From NCBI RefSeq assembly GCF_011393025.1, contig NZ_JAAOEO010000005.1, forward strand, positions 1-64,000: DNA of 64,000 bases, written 5' to 3'. Position 1 is the stretch's first letter, and each line of letters opens with the position of its first letter. Below, piece after piece: positions 34,096 to 43,781 of the stretch. The notes under the pieces were generated by a model. The model did not search any database, was not told the origin of the DNA, and worked only from the letters and a program-made list of their open reading frames with translations. The translations under genes and the position numbers were made by a program. Origin of the DNA: Neobacillus terrae (GTDB lineage: Bacteria; Bacillota; Bacilli; Bacillales; Cytobacillaceae).

Positions 34096-35430
34096 TTATA
34101 CTTTTGTTACTTCTCTTCCCTCTGTATTCTCTCTAATATCCTCTTCTAGTAGATTATGGACGTTTAAGAAACTCCTAAAATCTTCATTCTCATATAAAAG
34201 TTCATTAGAAATGTCATAGTAGTCTATTCTAATATCAATTCGTTCTATTATCTCTTCTTCTAATGGAAATCTTAATTTATTATCAATAAATTCCGAAATA
34301 AATTCTCTCAGTGCGTGTTTTGTAGTTATCAACCCATTATCAACTTTCTGTGAAAGGTGTCTATTTAAACGTATTATTATTTCCGCATTATTTTCACTAA
34401 TATTTATTAAATAATTAATAAGTTCTTCTTTGGATGAATTTAAAATCTCTTTTATATTTGGCGGGGAACCTAGACTTTTTTCTGTAATAAATATATTTCC
34501 CTCTTTTGCTTCACCTTTTATATATAACTTAAAATGTGTCTTTACTTTTTCAAATGCTTCCTCAAACTCTTTTTTTCTATCAATAGAAATTATATAACCA
34601 AACCTTCCCATATCCACCAAATAGTCATCAACAATAAAATTAATTTCACGCTTAAACCAAGCGATATCTTGTAATTTTTCAAGATCGCTTTTAGAAAAAA
34701 TGTTCCAACTACTTTTTAACCTTTCATTTTGTTCATCGAGTAATTTAATAAATGGATTAAGATTTAATTTTTTATTACTAATTTGAATACCTTGTAATTC
34801 ATATTTGACTAATTTATATTTATTTCTATAAATAAAGACTTTTCTTAAATTGTTTGGGTTAGTTGGAGGATTCTTGTCTAAATCGTCTAGAGTTTTTTCT
34901 ATATTACTTATTATATTGATCCGATCTTCCTTTTCAAAAATAGGTATATCTAAAATAGTAATGGGACCTTCCTCTACCTCTTTAAATTGAATTTGGGAAG
35001 GAGGAAAAAACTCTAATATTTTACTTGTTATTTCAGGGCCACCAAACAACCCGCTGGGTAAACCGTTTTTAAAATCCTCAATATTACTATCAAAAAATGC
35101 AATCTTAGGGGGATAAATAAGTATCTCTTCATCGACAATTAAAATCGCCAATTTGATTCGTTCAACTATCTCGATAGAAAAGCTTTCTATCTGATTAACA
35201 ATTTTTCTAAGTGCAGACTGTTCACCAAACCCGAATCTAATCGATTGATCGTTCGATTCAAAATACAACTTACAAAGAAGATTATATTCATTCTGCAGAT
35301 TTAAAATCAAATCAATTTCAGATTCATAAAAAGCAGGCTTTGCAAAAATAATTCTCCTTTTTGCACTATTAAGAAAAGATTCTATTAATTCTTTAGTTAC
35401 ATGGACAAAACTGAGTTGATTTAATTCCAA
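34096..35430 (-). CDS. Unknown 444-residue protein between BREX and the McrBC-like genes
   Basis: The first 110 residues (LIESFLNSAKRRIIFAKPAF, then RIKLAILIVDEEILIYPP) recall one lobe of a phospholipase D-like fold. No HxK catalytic motif is present, so any such domain would be inactive. The remainder is mostly helical with a charged middle (FEEAFEKVKTHFKLYIKGEA). The start is a TTG with AAGGAGGG seven bases upstream. It stands after the BREX terminator and 230 bases before the McrB-like gene. I cannot assign it to either system with confidence. A sensor or adaptor role is possible. Confidence 0.6.
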   Translation of the reverse strand: MELNQLSFVHVTKELIESFLNSAKRRIIFAKPAFYESEIDLILNLQNEYNLLCKLYFESNDQSIRFGFGEQSALRKIVNQIESFSIEIVERIKLAILIVDEEILIYPPKIAFFDSNIEDFKNGLPSGLFGGPEITSKILEFFPPSQIQFKEVEEGPITILDIPIFEKEDRINIISNIEKTLDDLDKNPPTNPNNLRKVFIYRNKYKLVKYELQGIQISNKKLNLNPFIKLLDEQNERLKSSWNIFSKSDLEKLQDIAWFKREINFIVDDYLVDMGRFGYIISIDRKKEFEEAFEKVKTHFKLYIKGEAKEGNIFITEKSLGSPPNIKEILNSSKEELINYLINISENNAEIIIRLNRHLSQKVDNGLITTKHALREFISEFIDNKLRFPLEEEIIERIDIRIDYYDISNELLYENEDFRSFLNVHNLLEEDIRENTEGREVTKV

Positions 35431-35521
35431 TTTATACTCCCTCCTTTTTCAAAAAAACCCCTCAATCATAATTTCTATATATTATTCCATGTGAATATAT
35501 GTAATTCCTTCAAATTACATT

Positions 35522-35558
35522 AAAAACCGACAATCACTAATTTGATCATCGGTTTTTT
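35522..35558. terminator. Terminator closing the BREX operon
   Basis: AAAAACCGA (35523-35531) pairs with TCGGTTTTT (35549-35557), extended by ATCAC/TGAT pairing inside, with A and T runs on both sides. It lies eight bases after the brxL stop. Confidence 0.82.
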
Positions 35559-35565
35559 TCGATAT

Positions 35566-37620
35566 TTAACTAACTCCCAATGCCTTAAACACGGCATCAA
35601 TTGGATCCGAGTAAAAAATAGGCTGTACTTTTATTAATAATTCAGATGGAACAGTTTGAAAGTCGACTACGGAAGAAGCAGGGATCAATACTTTTTTTGC
35701 TCCTGCATCCACACAAACCTGAAGAACATTTGCAAATTCTTCCACTTTCGAGATTGTTCCACCTACTGTCATATTACCAAGAATGACCATACTTTCCTGC
35801 ACCGGTTTCTCTAAAGCCCCTGAACTTAACCCAATAAGTTCTGCTATTGCTAATTGACTTGTCAGACCAATACCTTGTAAATCCGAAATATGCATATGGT
35901 AGTCCCTTGTTTTAATGGTGATTGAACCACTTATGCTTTTACTGTTTGCTGTAAAGTACCTGTATGCTGTATCCAAACTTTCCTTTACATCTCTTTGTGT
36001 GCCAACACCTGACTTTTCAAAACGCCCTGATCCTGAAAATACTTGGTTTTCTAACTTAAATACACCTATCATTCCTGAATTACCATGACCTACGGTATAT
36101 ACATGACCTGGTTTTCCCATTCCTTCGGGTATTAGTTTACCACCGCCCTGTTCTGGGACGGAAACGTATTCTTCTTGGAGGGATTCTTTGTCAATATACG
36201 AAAAATTCACATCATAAAATTCCATTCCGCCTATTTTCTTTAACTGTTCTTTTACACGTCTCCGACCTTCAAGAGCATACTGAAGAACTTCCTCGACATC
36301 CTCTTTTGCGTATTCACCATGCGGGTACAATAGCTTTATAAGACCTGAGACTGTCTTTCTGACACCAATCACATCTCGCTGGTTCAAGTTATTGCCCAGC
36401 TTAAAGAACTGATCAATCGAATCACCAAAGGATCTCTTTCTCATTTCTCTAAAATACTCTGCCAAATAATCCACAATAAACCCGTAACGGTCTGTAAAGA
36501 AATCAGGCCGCATTTTTGGGACTTCCCATCCAGGTAGGTAGTAATGCATACGATCAAAGAAAGCTGAGTCATTGTTCATCCCCTCTGGAAACGGGGCAAA
36601 CAAATGGGATGTTTTGATTAATGAATCCACACTTTGATTGATATTCCCTACAAAAACCATAGAAGCTGAGGCCGCTTTCTCTTCCTTTCCTCTCGCAAAG
36701 GAACCACTTGCCATATAATCTTTCATAATTTGAATGCCATCTTTGTCCTTAAATTTAATGCCTGCTACTTCATCAAATGCCACGACATCCCACATACCCA
36801 CAAGTCCAACCGTTCTTGAAGACATATTGTAGAAAAGATTGGCTACGGTTGTCTGTCCACCAGATACTAAGATGGAGTTTGGAGATATTTCTTTATAAAC
36901 ATGGCTCTTTCCCGTTCCTCTTGGGCCAAGTTCACACACATTGTAATTGTTTTCTACAAGGGGTACGAGACGTAAAAGCAAATGCCATTTCACACGATTA
37001 TTGAGTTGAGTCGGCTCCATTCCAGTTGAACGAATTAGAATATCAATCCACTCATCCTTTGTAAATCCCTTTCTCCCCTCAATGATTTCGTTAAGATCCA
37101 TGTTTGGCATTTGGATTGGCTTTAGATTGCTGATGCTAAATGGACTCATATTCTTCTCCTCTTCGTCATAATAGTAGTCCATTTTCAACATACACCAAAT
37201 ACCGCCAGCTAACAATTTATCAAATTCTTTAACGTAATTAGATGAAATAGGAACATCCTTTAGTCCCAAATTTGAAAACTCTGCCTCATATGTATCCTTC
37301 TTCGGATTAAGACGCACTGTAATCTTATCAATAATAGAATATTGACCGATTTCACGAATCTTACTCTTAATTTTTTCCGCTTCGTCAGGTCTCACGAAAT
37401 TCTCGGAAAGGATTTTCTTTACCCTTGTGACTCCCTCTTTAATACTTTCATCATCATCAGTGGCCGCATACATTCCGAGAAGATATTCAAGTACATAAAC
37501 AGGTACATTTGCTCCCTCTTTAATGAGCTTCGTAAGGTCTTTCCTTACAACACGACCTGCGAATATAGAAGTGAGCTTTTTATCTAATTCAATTGTATTT
37601 ACTTCATTTTCAATCTCCAA
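35566..37620 (-). CDS. brxL: BREX protein BrxL (AAA+/Lon-like)
   Basis: The 684-residue protein has Walker A GPRGTGKSH at residues 232-240, Walker B AFDEVAG at 281-287, and a C-terminal Lon-like domain (about 500-684; DYHMHISDLQ, LIGLSSGALEKPVQESMVIL, DAGAKKVLIPASSVVDF). This is the standard BrxL layout. BrxL is a DNA-binding AAA+ assembly needed for phage exclusion in type 1 BREX. The start is a TTG with GGGAGGGAG five bases upstream. It begins 20 bases after pglZ and is the last gene of the operon, followed by a terminator. Confidence 0.94.
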   Translation of the reverse strand: MEIENEVNTIELDKKLTSIFAGRVVRKDLTKLIKEGANVPVYVLEYLLGMYAATDDDESIKEGVTRVKKILSENFVRPDEAEKIKSKIREIGQYSIIDKITVRLNPKKDTYEAEFSNLGLKDVPISSNYVKEFDKLLAGGIWCMLKMDYYYDEEEKNMSPFSISNLKPIQMPNMDLNEIIEGRKGFTKDEWIDILIRSTGMEPTQLNNRVKWHLLLRLVPLVENNYNVCELGPRGTGKSHVYKEISPNSILVSGGQTTVANLFYNMSSRTVGLVGMWDVVAFDEVAGIKFKDKDGIQIMKDYMASGSFARGKEEKAASASMVFVGNINQSVDSLIKTSHLFAPFPEGMNNDSAFFDRMHYYLPGWEVPKMRPDFFTDRYGFIVDYLAEYFREMRKRSFGDSIDQFFKLGNNLNQRDVIGVRKTVSGLIKLLYPHGEYAKEDVEEVLQYALEGRRRVKEQLKKIGGMEFYDVNFSYIDKESLQEEYVSVPEQGGGKLIPEGMGKPGHVYTVGHGNSGMIGVFKLENQVFSGSGRFEKSGVGTQRDVKESLDTAYRYFTANSKSISGSITIKTRDYHMHISDLQGIGLTSQLAIAELIGLSSGALEKPVQESMVILGNMTVGGTISKVEEFANVLQVCVDAGAKKVLIPASSVVDFQTVPSELLIKVQPIFYSDPIDAVFKALGVS

Positions 37621-37640
37621 AAATTCTCCCTCCCTTTTTG

Positions 37641-40196
37641 TCAGAAATCAAAATCACTTACAATCCCCAAGTTAATGTTGAACGGTATTTTTTCAAGGAT
37701 TACGCCTGTCTCGAAATCTTGTATTGTTAAATAATAATGTTTACCTTTATCATAAGTCACAGTTTTTAAGGCAAAACGGAGCTTAAACGTACGATCTTCT
37801 GGATTATCTGATGTACGATCACCGATTATTGTTTCCTCATTGGATATAACCGCATTATTTTCATCTGCAATAAAAACTAATACCGTTCTCGGAACAACCT
37901 TATCTTCTACTTTTTCTGTTTGGAAGAAAGAAAGATGGAATAGACTGTTTGTAATTTTCCTTGTTGTACTTGTCAATTTAATGTCCACTTTTACAATCTC
38001 ACGACTGTTGGCTTGTCCTTTTCGAATATTTTTGTATTTAAGTAAAGGCACAACTACTTCTTGAAGACTTGCCCCACCATGCACGAAGTTTACGCCAGTT
38101 CCTTGCATTTTAAAGCGAATCGTTGATTTCGGAACATAGACATTTAGTTGATGCACATTATTTATGATTGAGTCTAAATTGATGTTGAGGATACCGCCCA
38201 TCTGACGCTTCTCTTTGGAAAGCATATATCTTCTTTTTACTTCTACCGTCTGAATGTTTTCTTTTTCTATTTTATCAGTTTCCATCAACGGCTCTCTTTG
38301 ATAGACAAATCCATGGTCAGCAGTAATTAAGATATTAGTTCCTGAAAGGTCATCCCGTATTATCTTAATAAGGGTAGAAATTTCTCCAATTGCTCTTTCA
38401 ACAGCGTCGAACGTATAGATTTCAGTCGATGCTTTATCTCCCATCGCATCAATAGTGTCATGATACATATAAATCAATTTTTTTCCTTTAAAAAACTCTC
38501 GCCTACCTGCCTTGTTCATTGCAAATACTTCTTGTGCATGTATCGCAATACTATCGGCAACAGTTGACTCAATAATACTTTTACGATTTTCAAGCCCACT
38601 TGAAGATTTTCCATCAACCAAGACTCTCGCATTCTCATTAAAGTCAACGACTTTATGTGGCAGTAAGGAAGCCATTCCGAGTTTTGTAACAGAAGGGACA
38701 ACACTAAGGATCGGTTCAATTTCACAAGCACCCATTGTCTCAGCATTCAATCTTTCAGTAATCTCTACTCCTACTTCATAGCGTAGGGCATCTGAAATAA
38801 CCACGAAAACACGTTCACCCTTATTGACCTTCGGTGCAACATATTGCCTATAAAACTGTTGCTGATTAGTGATGCCAGGAATTATCCAGTTATCCTTCAT
38901 ATCTGATTCAACTGCCTGAGACCAATGTGAACTTAAATCTCCCATATACCAGTTTGTATAGAGGTTCTCCACCATTACTTTCAGCTTTTTCAGGATTTCG
39001 CTGTTTGGCTCATTATCAAAAGCCACATAAAACTTACGGTAATATGTATCCATTGTATGATATTCATTCACATAACTTTTCCACATATCTATAGCTGGAA
39101 CTTTTGGAATGCCCGAACTGAATTTCTTATAGAACTCATACATTTTTACTGTATAGAATAATGCCTCGTAAATAAACTGAAATCTCTCGTAGAAATGCTT
39201 GACTCTTCTTAAATTTATCAATTTGATGTACTCGTCATAGTCTTCATGCGATGCTTCAAGACTGTTGGCAATATATATAATGATGGCTTTGTCGAAGTAA
39301 GGAAACGTATCCGCATTCTTAAAGTCCTCAATCTGTAACCCATGAACAATATCAGCCAATTTAATTTCTTGTTCTACAGACTCGACTAACTCATTGTAAA
39401 TAACATAGTCAGTCTTATGGTGCATCCAATGATCAATGAACACTAATGCATTCGATTTGTTTCTATCTGCGATAAAACTTTTGATATTTGAGAGTAATGA
39501 GCTTTCAATTGAGTGACTAAGAGAAGTGACAGTTAAATGCATGAATAACGTCTTTAAAGTTTGATCTTCTCTATCATATCCGTATATATTTGAAACGTAC
39601 TTCCAGAACACGTTTATATCGAAATACTTGTCCATAAAAACAATGTATCTGTTTTCTTCGTCTGAAAGTCCTTCTTTTAAAACTGTTTTAAGCACTTCTT
39701 CAAAATCAGGAGTTTTCAAGTTACATAAAACACTCATAATTCCTATTTCGATTGTTTCTTCTGTATAGGAATGAAGCCCATATGACTTAAACTTTTGTGA
39801 ATGCTTTTTATTGAAAAACTTCTCGTATTTCTTTACAATCGCTCGTAATGATGTATCTATTCCTAAGTCATCCAATAACAAGGAAATTTTATCTGCATAG
39901 AACGTTCTCGAATAGTAAACCGTATCTATAAGCCAGTTGTCTTCTACGTTTATATCATCATTCGTATAAATAAGATAGTGGGAAGTCGGATCTTCCTCTT
40001 CAAGTAAGTATTTTGAATAGAAATTATTATTTGCCGTCAATTGATGAATTTTCACATTTTCAATAGAAATATTATTAATTTCCTCAACAAACTCTTTATC
40101 CTTGTCCACCCAAAATACAATTTTTCTCTGTTCACCATCATTTAATGTTTCATTAAACGTGGTAGTTAATGTGGAAATTACCTGATTTAAATTCAA
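37641..40196 (-). CDS. pglZ: BREX protein PglZ (alkaline phosphatase-like)
   Basis: The protein is about 851 residues. Its core is a PglZ domain with VFVVISDALRYEVGVEI (metal-binding Asp) near the middle and ILITADHGFVYQ further on. Both belong to the alkaline phosphatase superfamily. PglZ is the one component common to all BREX types and associates with BrxB and the methyltransferase. A GTG at 40202 is in frame, but the AAAAGGGGTGA site fits the TTG at 40196 better. The 75-base gap to pglX contains a hairpin that could lower expression of pglZ and brxL. Confidence 0.94.
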   Translation of the reverse strand: MNLNQVISTLTTTFNETLNDGEQRKIVFWVDKDKEFVEEINNISIENVKIHQLTANNNFYSKYLLEEEDPTSHYLIYTNDDINVEDNWLIDTVYYSRTFYADKISLLLDDLGIDTSLRAIVKKYEKFFNKKHSQKFKSYGLHSYTEETIEIGIMSVLCNLKTPDFEEVLKTVLKEGLSDEENRYIVFMDKYFDINVFWKYVSNIYGYDREDQTLKTLFMHLTVTSLSHSIESSLLSNIKSFIADRNKSNALVFIDHWMHHKTDYVIYNELVESVEQEIKLADIVHGLQIEDFKNADTFPYFDKAIIIYIANSLEASHEDYDEYIKLINLRRVKHFYERFQFIYEALFYTVKMYEFYKKFSSGIPKVPAIDMWKSYVNEYHTMDTYYRKFYVAFDNEPNSEILKKLKVMVENLYTNWYMGDLSSHWSQAVESDMKDNWIIPGITNQQQFYRQYVAPKVNKGERVFVVISDALRYEVGVEITERLNAETMGACEIEPILSVVPSVTKLGMASLLPHKVVDFNENARVLVDGKSSSGLENRKSIIESTVADSIAIHAQEVFAMNKAGRREFFKGKKLIYMYHDTIDAMGDKASTEIYTFDAVERAIGEISTLIKIIRDDLSGTNILITADHGFVYQREPLMETDKIEKENIQTVEVKRRYMLSKEKRQMGGILNINLDSIINNVHQLNVYVPKSTIRFKMQGTGVNFVHGGASLQEVVVPLLKYKNIRKGQANSREIVKVDIKLTSTTRKITNSLFHLSFFQTEKVEDKVVPRTVLVFIADENNAVISNEETIIGDRTSDNPEDRTFKLRFALKTVTYDKGKHYYLTIQDFETGVILEKIPFNINLGIVSDFDF

Positions 40197-40232
40197 GTCC
40201 ACTCACCCCTTTTCAGACACTCCATAAAACAA

Positions 40233-40260
40233 GGATACACCAGTCATCACCGGTATATCC
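40233..40260 (-). terminator. Hairpin between pglX and pglZ (possible attenuator)
   Basis: On the minus strand GGATATACC and GGTGTATCC form a 9-bp stem with one wobble and a 10-base loop, followed by TTGTTTTA. The T run is imperfect, so partial termination or RNA processing is more likely than a full stop. Confidence 0.5.
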
Positions 40261-40270
40261 TCATGACTGC

Positions 40271-43200
40271 CTATATTTTTGCTACAAGGCCCTTAAAACT
40301 CTCATAATTAACCTCTACGCCATAATTTAAATCGATCTCAATTTGCATATCTGCCATATGATGTACTAATTCATCGTACTCTTTTAATTCTTCGATCTTC
40401 TTATCTAATAACTTTAATTCCTTTTTTGCACTGCTTATTTCTTTAGGTGTATAATCACCCTCAATAATGCTTAATAAGTCCTTCTTTTCAGCATCAAGAC
40501 GTATTTGATATTCATGTAGATAGTCGGTACGTATCCTGGATAAAGTGGTCTTATCATAACGATGCATATAAATTATGCAGTTAAACGCCTTTTCTTTTCC
40601 AGAAGTAAATAACCAATATATCGGTCGTTTTTTATATGTTTGTACATGATCCTTATAGAAGTCATTTAAGAAATAGCGTCTAATTGTTTCTTTTGCTGTT
40701 TCCCCTTTTTTCTTCCCAAGCGTATTAGCTATATAATCAAGGTTTTCTATTAGATTTTCTTCTCCGAATGTCACATTTACAAACTCAATAAATCTTGAAA
40801 CAATATCGTCTTCAAAATAAGCTCCTGTTAATATCGGAATAATATTATCTTTATCGGGATTGAAAATATTGTATCTGTCTGGATTAAATAACCCACCAGC
40901 GAAGATTAGACCTTCTTCATCTAGGGAATAGCGACCAAATAAACAACCAATAAAATAAGAAATAAAATTTTTAATATCTTTACCTTTATCTGCAATACTT
41001 ATCGTAATTTCTTCTTTTTTTACTTTTGGAGAGATTTCTCCTTGCAGATTATAAATTTCCAAGAAAATACTATTTAATTCTTCTTCATTTTTCCACAATT
41101 TATTGAATTGTTCTTCAGTAAACTTTCTTCTTTTATTGTAAGTCTCTTTAATTAATTTTGGATATCCTTTTACTTGTAGTAAAGGTGACTTCTTAAAATC
41201 CCATGAAATTTCAGTTGAGTCCCAATCAATTTTAGAAATTTCAATATTCTCTTTGACGATAGAAATTACTTCTTCTTTTTTTTCATTACAAACGTTATAG
41301 GGTATTACTCCAATAACCCCACAACTATAATTAAGTGTTGGATTAATAATATCCAAAATTTCCTGACATAAATTAGAATTCATTAATCCCAATACATAAA
41401 AATCAATCTGGTTTCCATTAAAGTAAATACAATTAGATGCTGTATCTAAAATAAAACCTTTTTCAAAATATCTTACAGAAAATTTATTCGAGGTAACTAA
41501 AGTCCAAGATAAATGCGGTTTGAAAAAATATTGTGGACTTCTTACTGCAGCTTTTGGGTTTGCTTTTATCTCCTCACCGTTATTTTCCCAAAGTACAATA
41601 TGATTTCTATTTCCATACCACCGTCTAAAAGCGCCACCTTTATCAAGTACATTCCATTTGGGATTATTTTCCATATACTCTTCAGTGGAAGTTGCATTAA
41701 ATTGAATATCATTTATAGACACTTCATACCAATTTCGGATAAATTTTTGGCCATCACCTACGGACATACCAAACTTAGGTATGAAGTGTTCTGATAAACC
41801 GGGAAATTTAATAAATGAGTCCCTTAAGTTTTTACTAACCCAATAGGCAATTGGATATCCTGGAATATTGAAAAAAGTTTTTTGGCTAACATAATATTTA
41901 TTATTTTTATTAAAGAATTCACTTTCTTTTTGATTCCTTTTACTGTAATTAAATTCAATCAATCTAATAGCGATCAATTTCTTATCGTTACTATTTGGTT
42001 TATCGTTCTTATTAACCCAAGAAACAATTTGATTATGTCCTACTTTACCATCAAATAACTCTGTACCAAAATCAACTAAAGAACATATTTTTAATTTATT
42101 TAATACCATTTTTCTTAGTTGTTCAAAACTACTTAAAAACATCCAAGAATTAGTAGTGATAAATGAAATATAACCACCTAATTTAGAAAAACTATCTATA
42201 ACTTTTTGGTACATTACCATTGATAAATCTGCCTTTGTTATCGGATAATTCTCCTTCACATAATTATTTAATAAAGGACTCATCCTTGAACTTCCTAAAT
42301 AAGGTGGGTTAGTAATAACTATCTCATATTTTTGAGTCATAATTTGTGCTTGTTTTATTAGTTTTGGCATTATTTCATTTATCTCAGCCAAAAATTGGAC
42401 TTGAAATAAATCTCTGACCTCTTGATTTGTAGTTTCTGTTAGGAACCTAAGAAATGAACTATAATCCTTGTTTTCAACATTAATAATAGAACCATATTCT
42501 TTTGCATTTTTGAAAATTGAAATTAAATAATTAGCTGTTTCTATATCTTTATCTTCAAGATTAATTGTATCCTTTATGTCCTTGCTACTTATCTCATTAC
42601 TCTCTATAATTGAGCATAGATTCAGATCTACCTTTTCATCTAATATACGCCTATTATATTTTCTAGCTTTCATGACTACTGAAAAACAGGCCAATTGGTA
42701 TGCACGATCTTCAATTTCAAGGCCATAGAGGTTTTTTTGTAAAATTAGCTTTGCGGCATCTCGTGGAATATAACCGCAGGATTTATAAATATCCATAAGA
42801 ACATCAAATGCATAAACAAGAATATGTCCACTTCCCATACATGGATCAAAAACCTTTATTTCTTCTGGATTTATTGTTAACTTTATTCCATTTGAATCAT
42901 TATTATTTTCATTTTCAAGATAATATTTCCATCCATCCTGTAAGGTTTGGTTAGAGTGTCCCTCTAACCATAAACGTCCAAGCGAATTTTCAACCATATA
43001 TTTTACTGCCCAATCTGGGGTAAATAATTGTGTTGCCGCCGGTAAGAGTTCTTTTGGAATTTTGCTTCTTGCCATATTCCCATCGTAAACAAGTGCATTT
43101 AATTCTGTATTGTAATATTGATATAACCATCCAATAATTTCAACTTCTTCCCAGTCGGCATTCGAAATAAACTCTGTATCAGTCATCTGGCGAATAAAGG

Positions 43201-43765
43201 ACTCTTTCGCCAACAACCCTTCAGGAAAAAGGATCTCGGTATAATCATCAATTTTTTCAAACATAAAGGGTAGGTACCGATTCATCTCATTACAATGTTT
43301 TATAATTAAATACTTGAACAATTCTTCCGTTTCATTATTTAATTTCAAGTTATATATATACTCTTTATCAAGTTCAATCTCTAAGTCCAAATCAAATGCC
43401 TCATTTAACATATCTGGATCGGCACTATTAGGATTAGAAGATGATAACACTCTTACACCTGTTGGAAGAAAATCATTAACTTCCATAAAACGTAGTGCCG
43501 TAAATCGGTTAAACCAAGTATATGCAACTTCCTCCATTACCTGTTTAAAGCCAATTTGATTAATACGAGCGATCAGTTTGTCTCTTTGCATTTTTTCTTC
43601 TTTTGAAAGCTGTTTGCCATCTATAAAGATGGCATCCGAGCTTTCAATATCTGCTTTTTTTATGTTGTCTTCCGTAATTCCAATTTTCATTGCCTTTGCT
43701 TCAACTTTTTTCAATAGCTCATTTCTGGCACTTGTCGCAAAGGTTTTCAATGCTGATTTATTCAT
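40271..43765 (-). CDS. pglX: BREX adenine-specific methyltransferase PglX
   Basis: The 1164-residue protein has the SAM-binding motif DPCMGSGH at residues 307-314 and the N6-adenine catalytic motif NPPY at 486-489. Long target-recognition and C-terminal helical regions surround them (GRYSLDEEGLIFAGGLFN, KGETAKETIRRYFL). PglX methylates the adenine of a short asymmetric site to mark self DNA and is also needed for exclusion. A longer in-frame start exists, but AGGAGATGTCGG fits the ATG at 43765. The gene is intact, including both methyltransferase motifs, so the host DNA should carry a BREX methylation pattern. Confidence 0.95.
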   Translation of the reverse strand: MNKSALKTFATSARNELLKKVEAKAMKIGITEDNIKKADIESSDAIFIDGKQLSKEEKMQRDKLIARINQIGFKQVMEEVAYTWFNRFTALRFMEVNDFLPTGVRVLSSSNPNSADPDMLNEAFDLDLEIELDKEYIYNLKLNNETEELFKYLIIKHCNEMNRYLPFMFEKIDDYTEILFPEGLLAKESFIRQMTDTEFISNADWEEVEIIGWLYQYYNTELNALVYDGNMARSKIPKELLPAATQLFTPDWAVKYMVENSLGRLWLEGHSNQTLQDGWKYYLENENNNDSNGIKLTINPEEIKVFDPCMGSGHILVYAFDVLMDIYKSCGYIPRDAAKLILQKNLYGLEIEDRAYQLACFSVVMKARKYNRRILDEKVDLNLCSIIESNEISSKDIKDTINLEDKDIETANYLISIFKNAKEYGSIINVENKDYSSFLRFLTETTNQEVRDLFQVQFLAEINEIMPKLIKQAQIMTQKYEIVITNPPYLGSSRMSPLLNNYVKENYPITKADLSMVMYQKVIDSFSKLGGYISFITTNSWMFLSSFEQLRKMVLNKLKICSLVDFGTELFDGKVGHNQIVSWVNKNDKPNSNDKKLIAIRLIEFNYSKRNQKESEFFNKNNKYYVSQKTFFNIPGYPIAYWVSKNLRDSFIKFPGLSEHFIPKFGMSVGDGQKFIRNWYEVSINDIQFNATSTEEYMENNPKWNVLDKGGAFRRWYGNRNHIVLWENNGEEIKANPKAAVRSPQYFFKPHLSWTLVTSNKFSVRYFEKGFILDTASNCIYFNGNQIDFYVLGLMNSNLCQEILDIINPTLNYSCGVIGVIPYNVCNEKKEEVISIVKENIEISKIDWDSTEISWDFKKSPLLQVKGYPKLIKETYNKRRKFTEEQFNKLWKNEEELNSIFLEIYNLQGEISPKVKKEEITISIADKGKDIKNFISYFIGCLFGRYSLDEEGLIFAGGLFNPDRYNIFNPDKDNIIPILTGAYFEDDIVSRFIEFVNVTFGEENLIENLDYIANTLGKKKGETAKETIRRYFLNDFYKDHVQTYKKRPIYWLFTSGKEKAFNCIIYMHRYDKTTLSRIRTDYLHEYQIRLDAEKKDLLSIIEGDYTPKEISSAKKELKLLDKKIEELKEYDELVHHMADMQIEIDLNYGVEVNYESFKGLVAKI

Positions 43766-43781
43766 TCCGACATCTCCTGCT

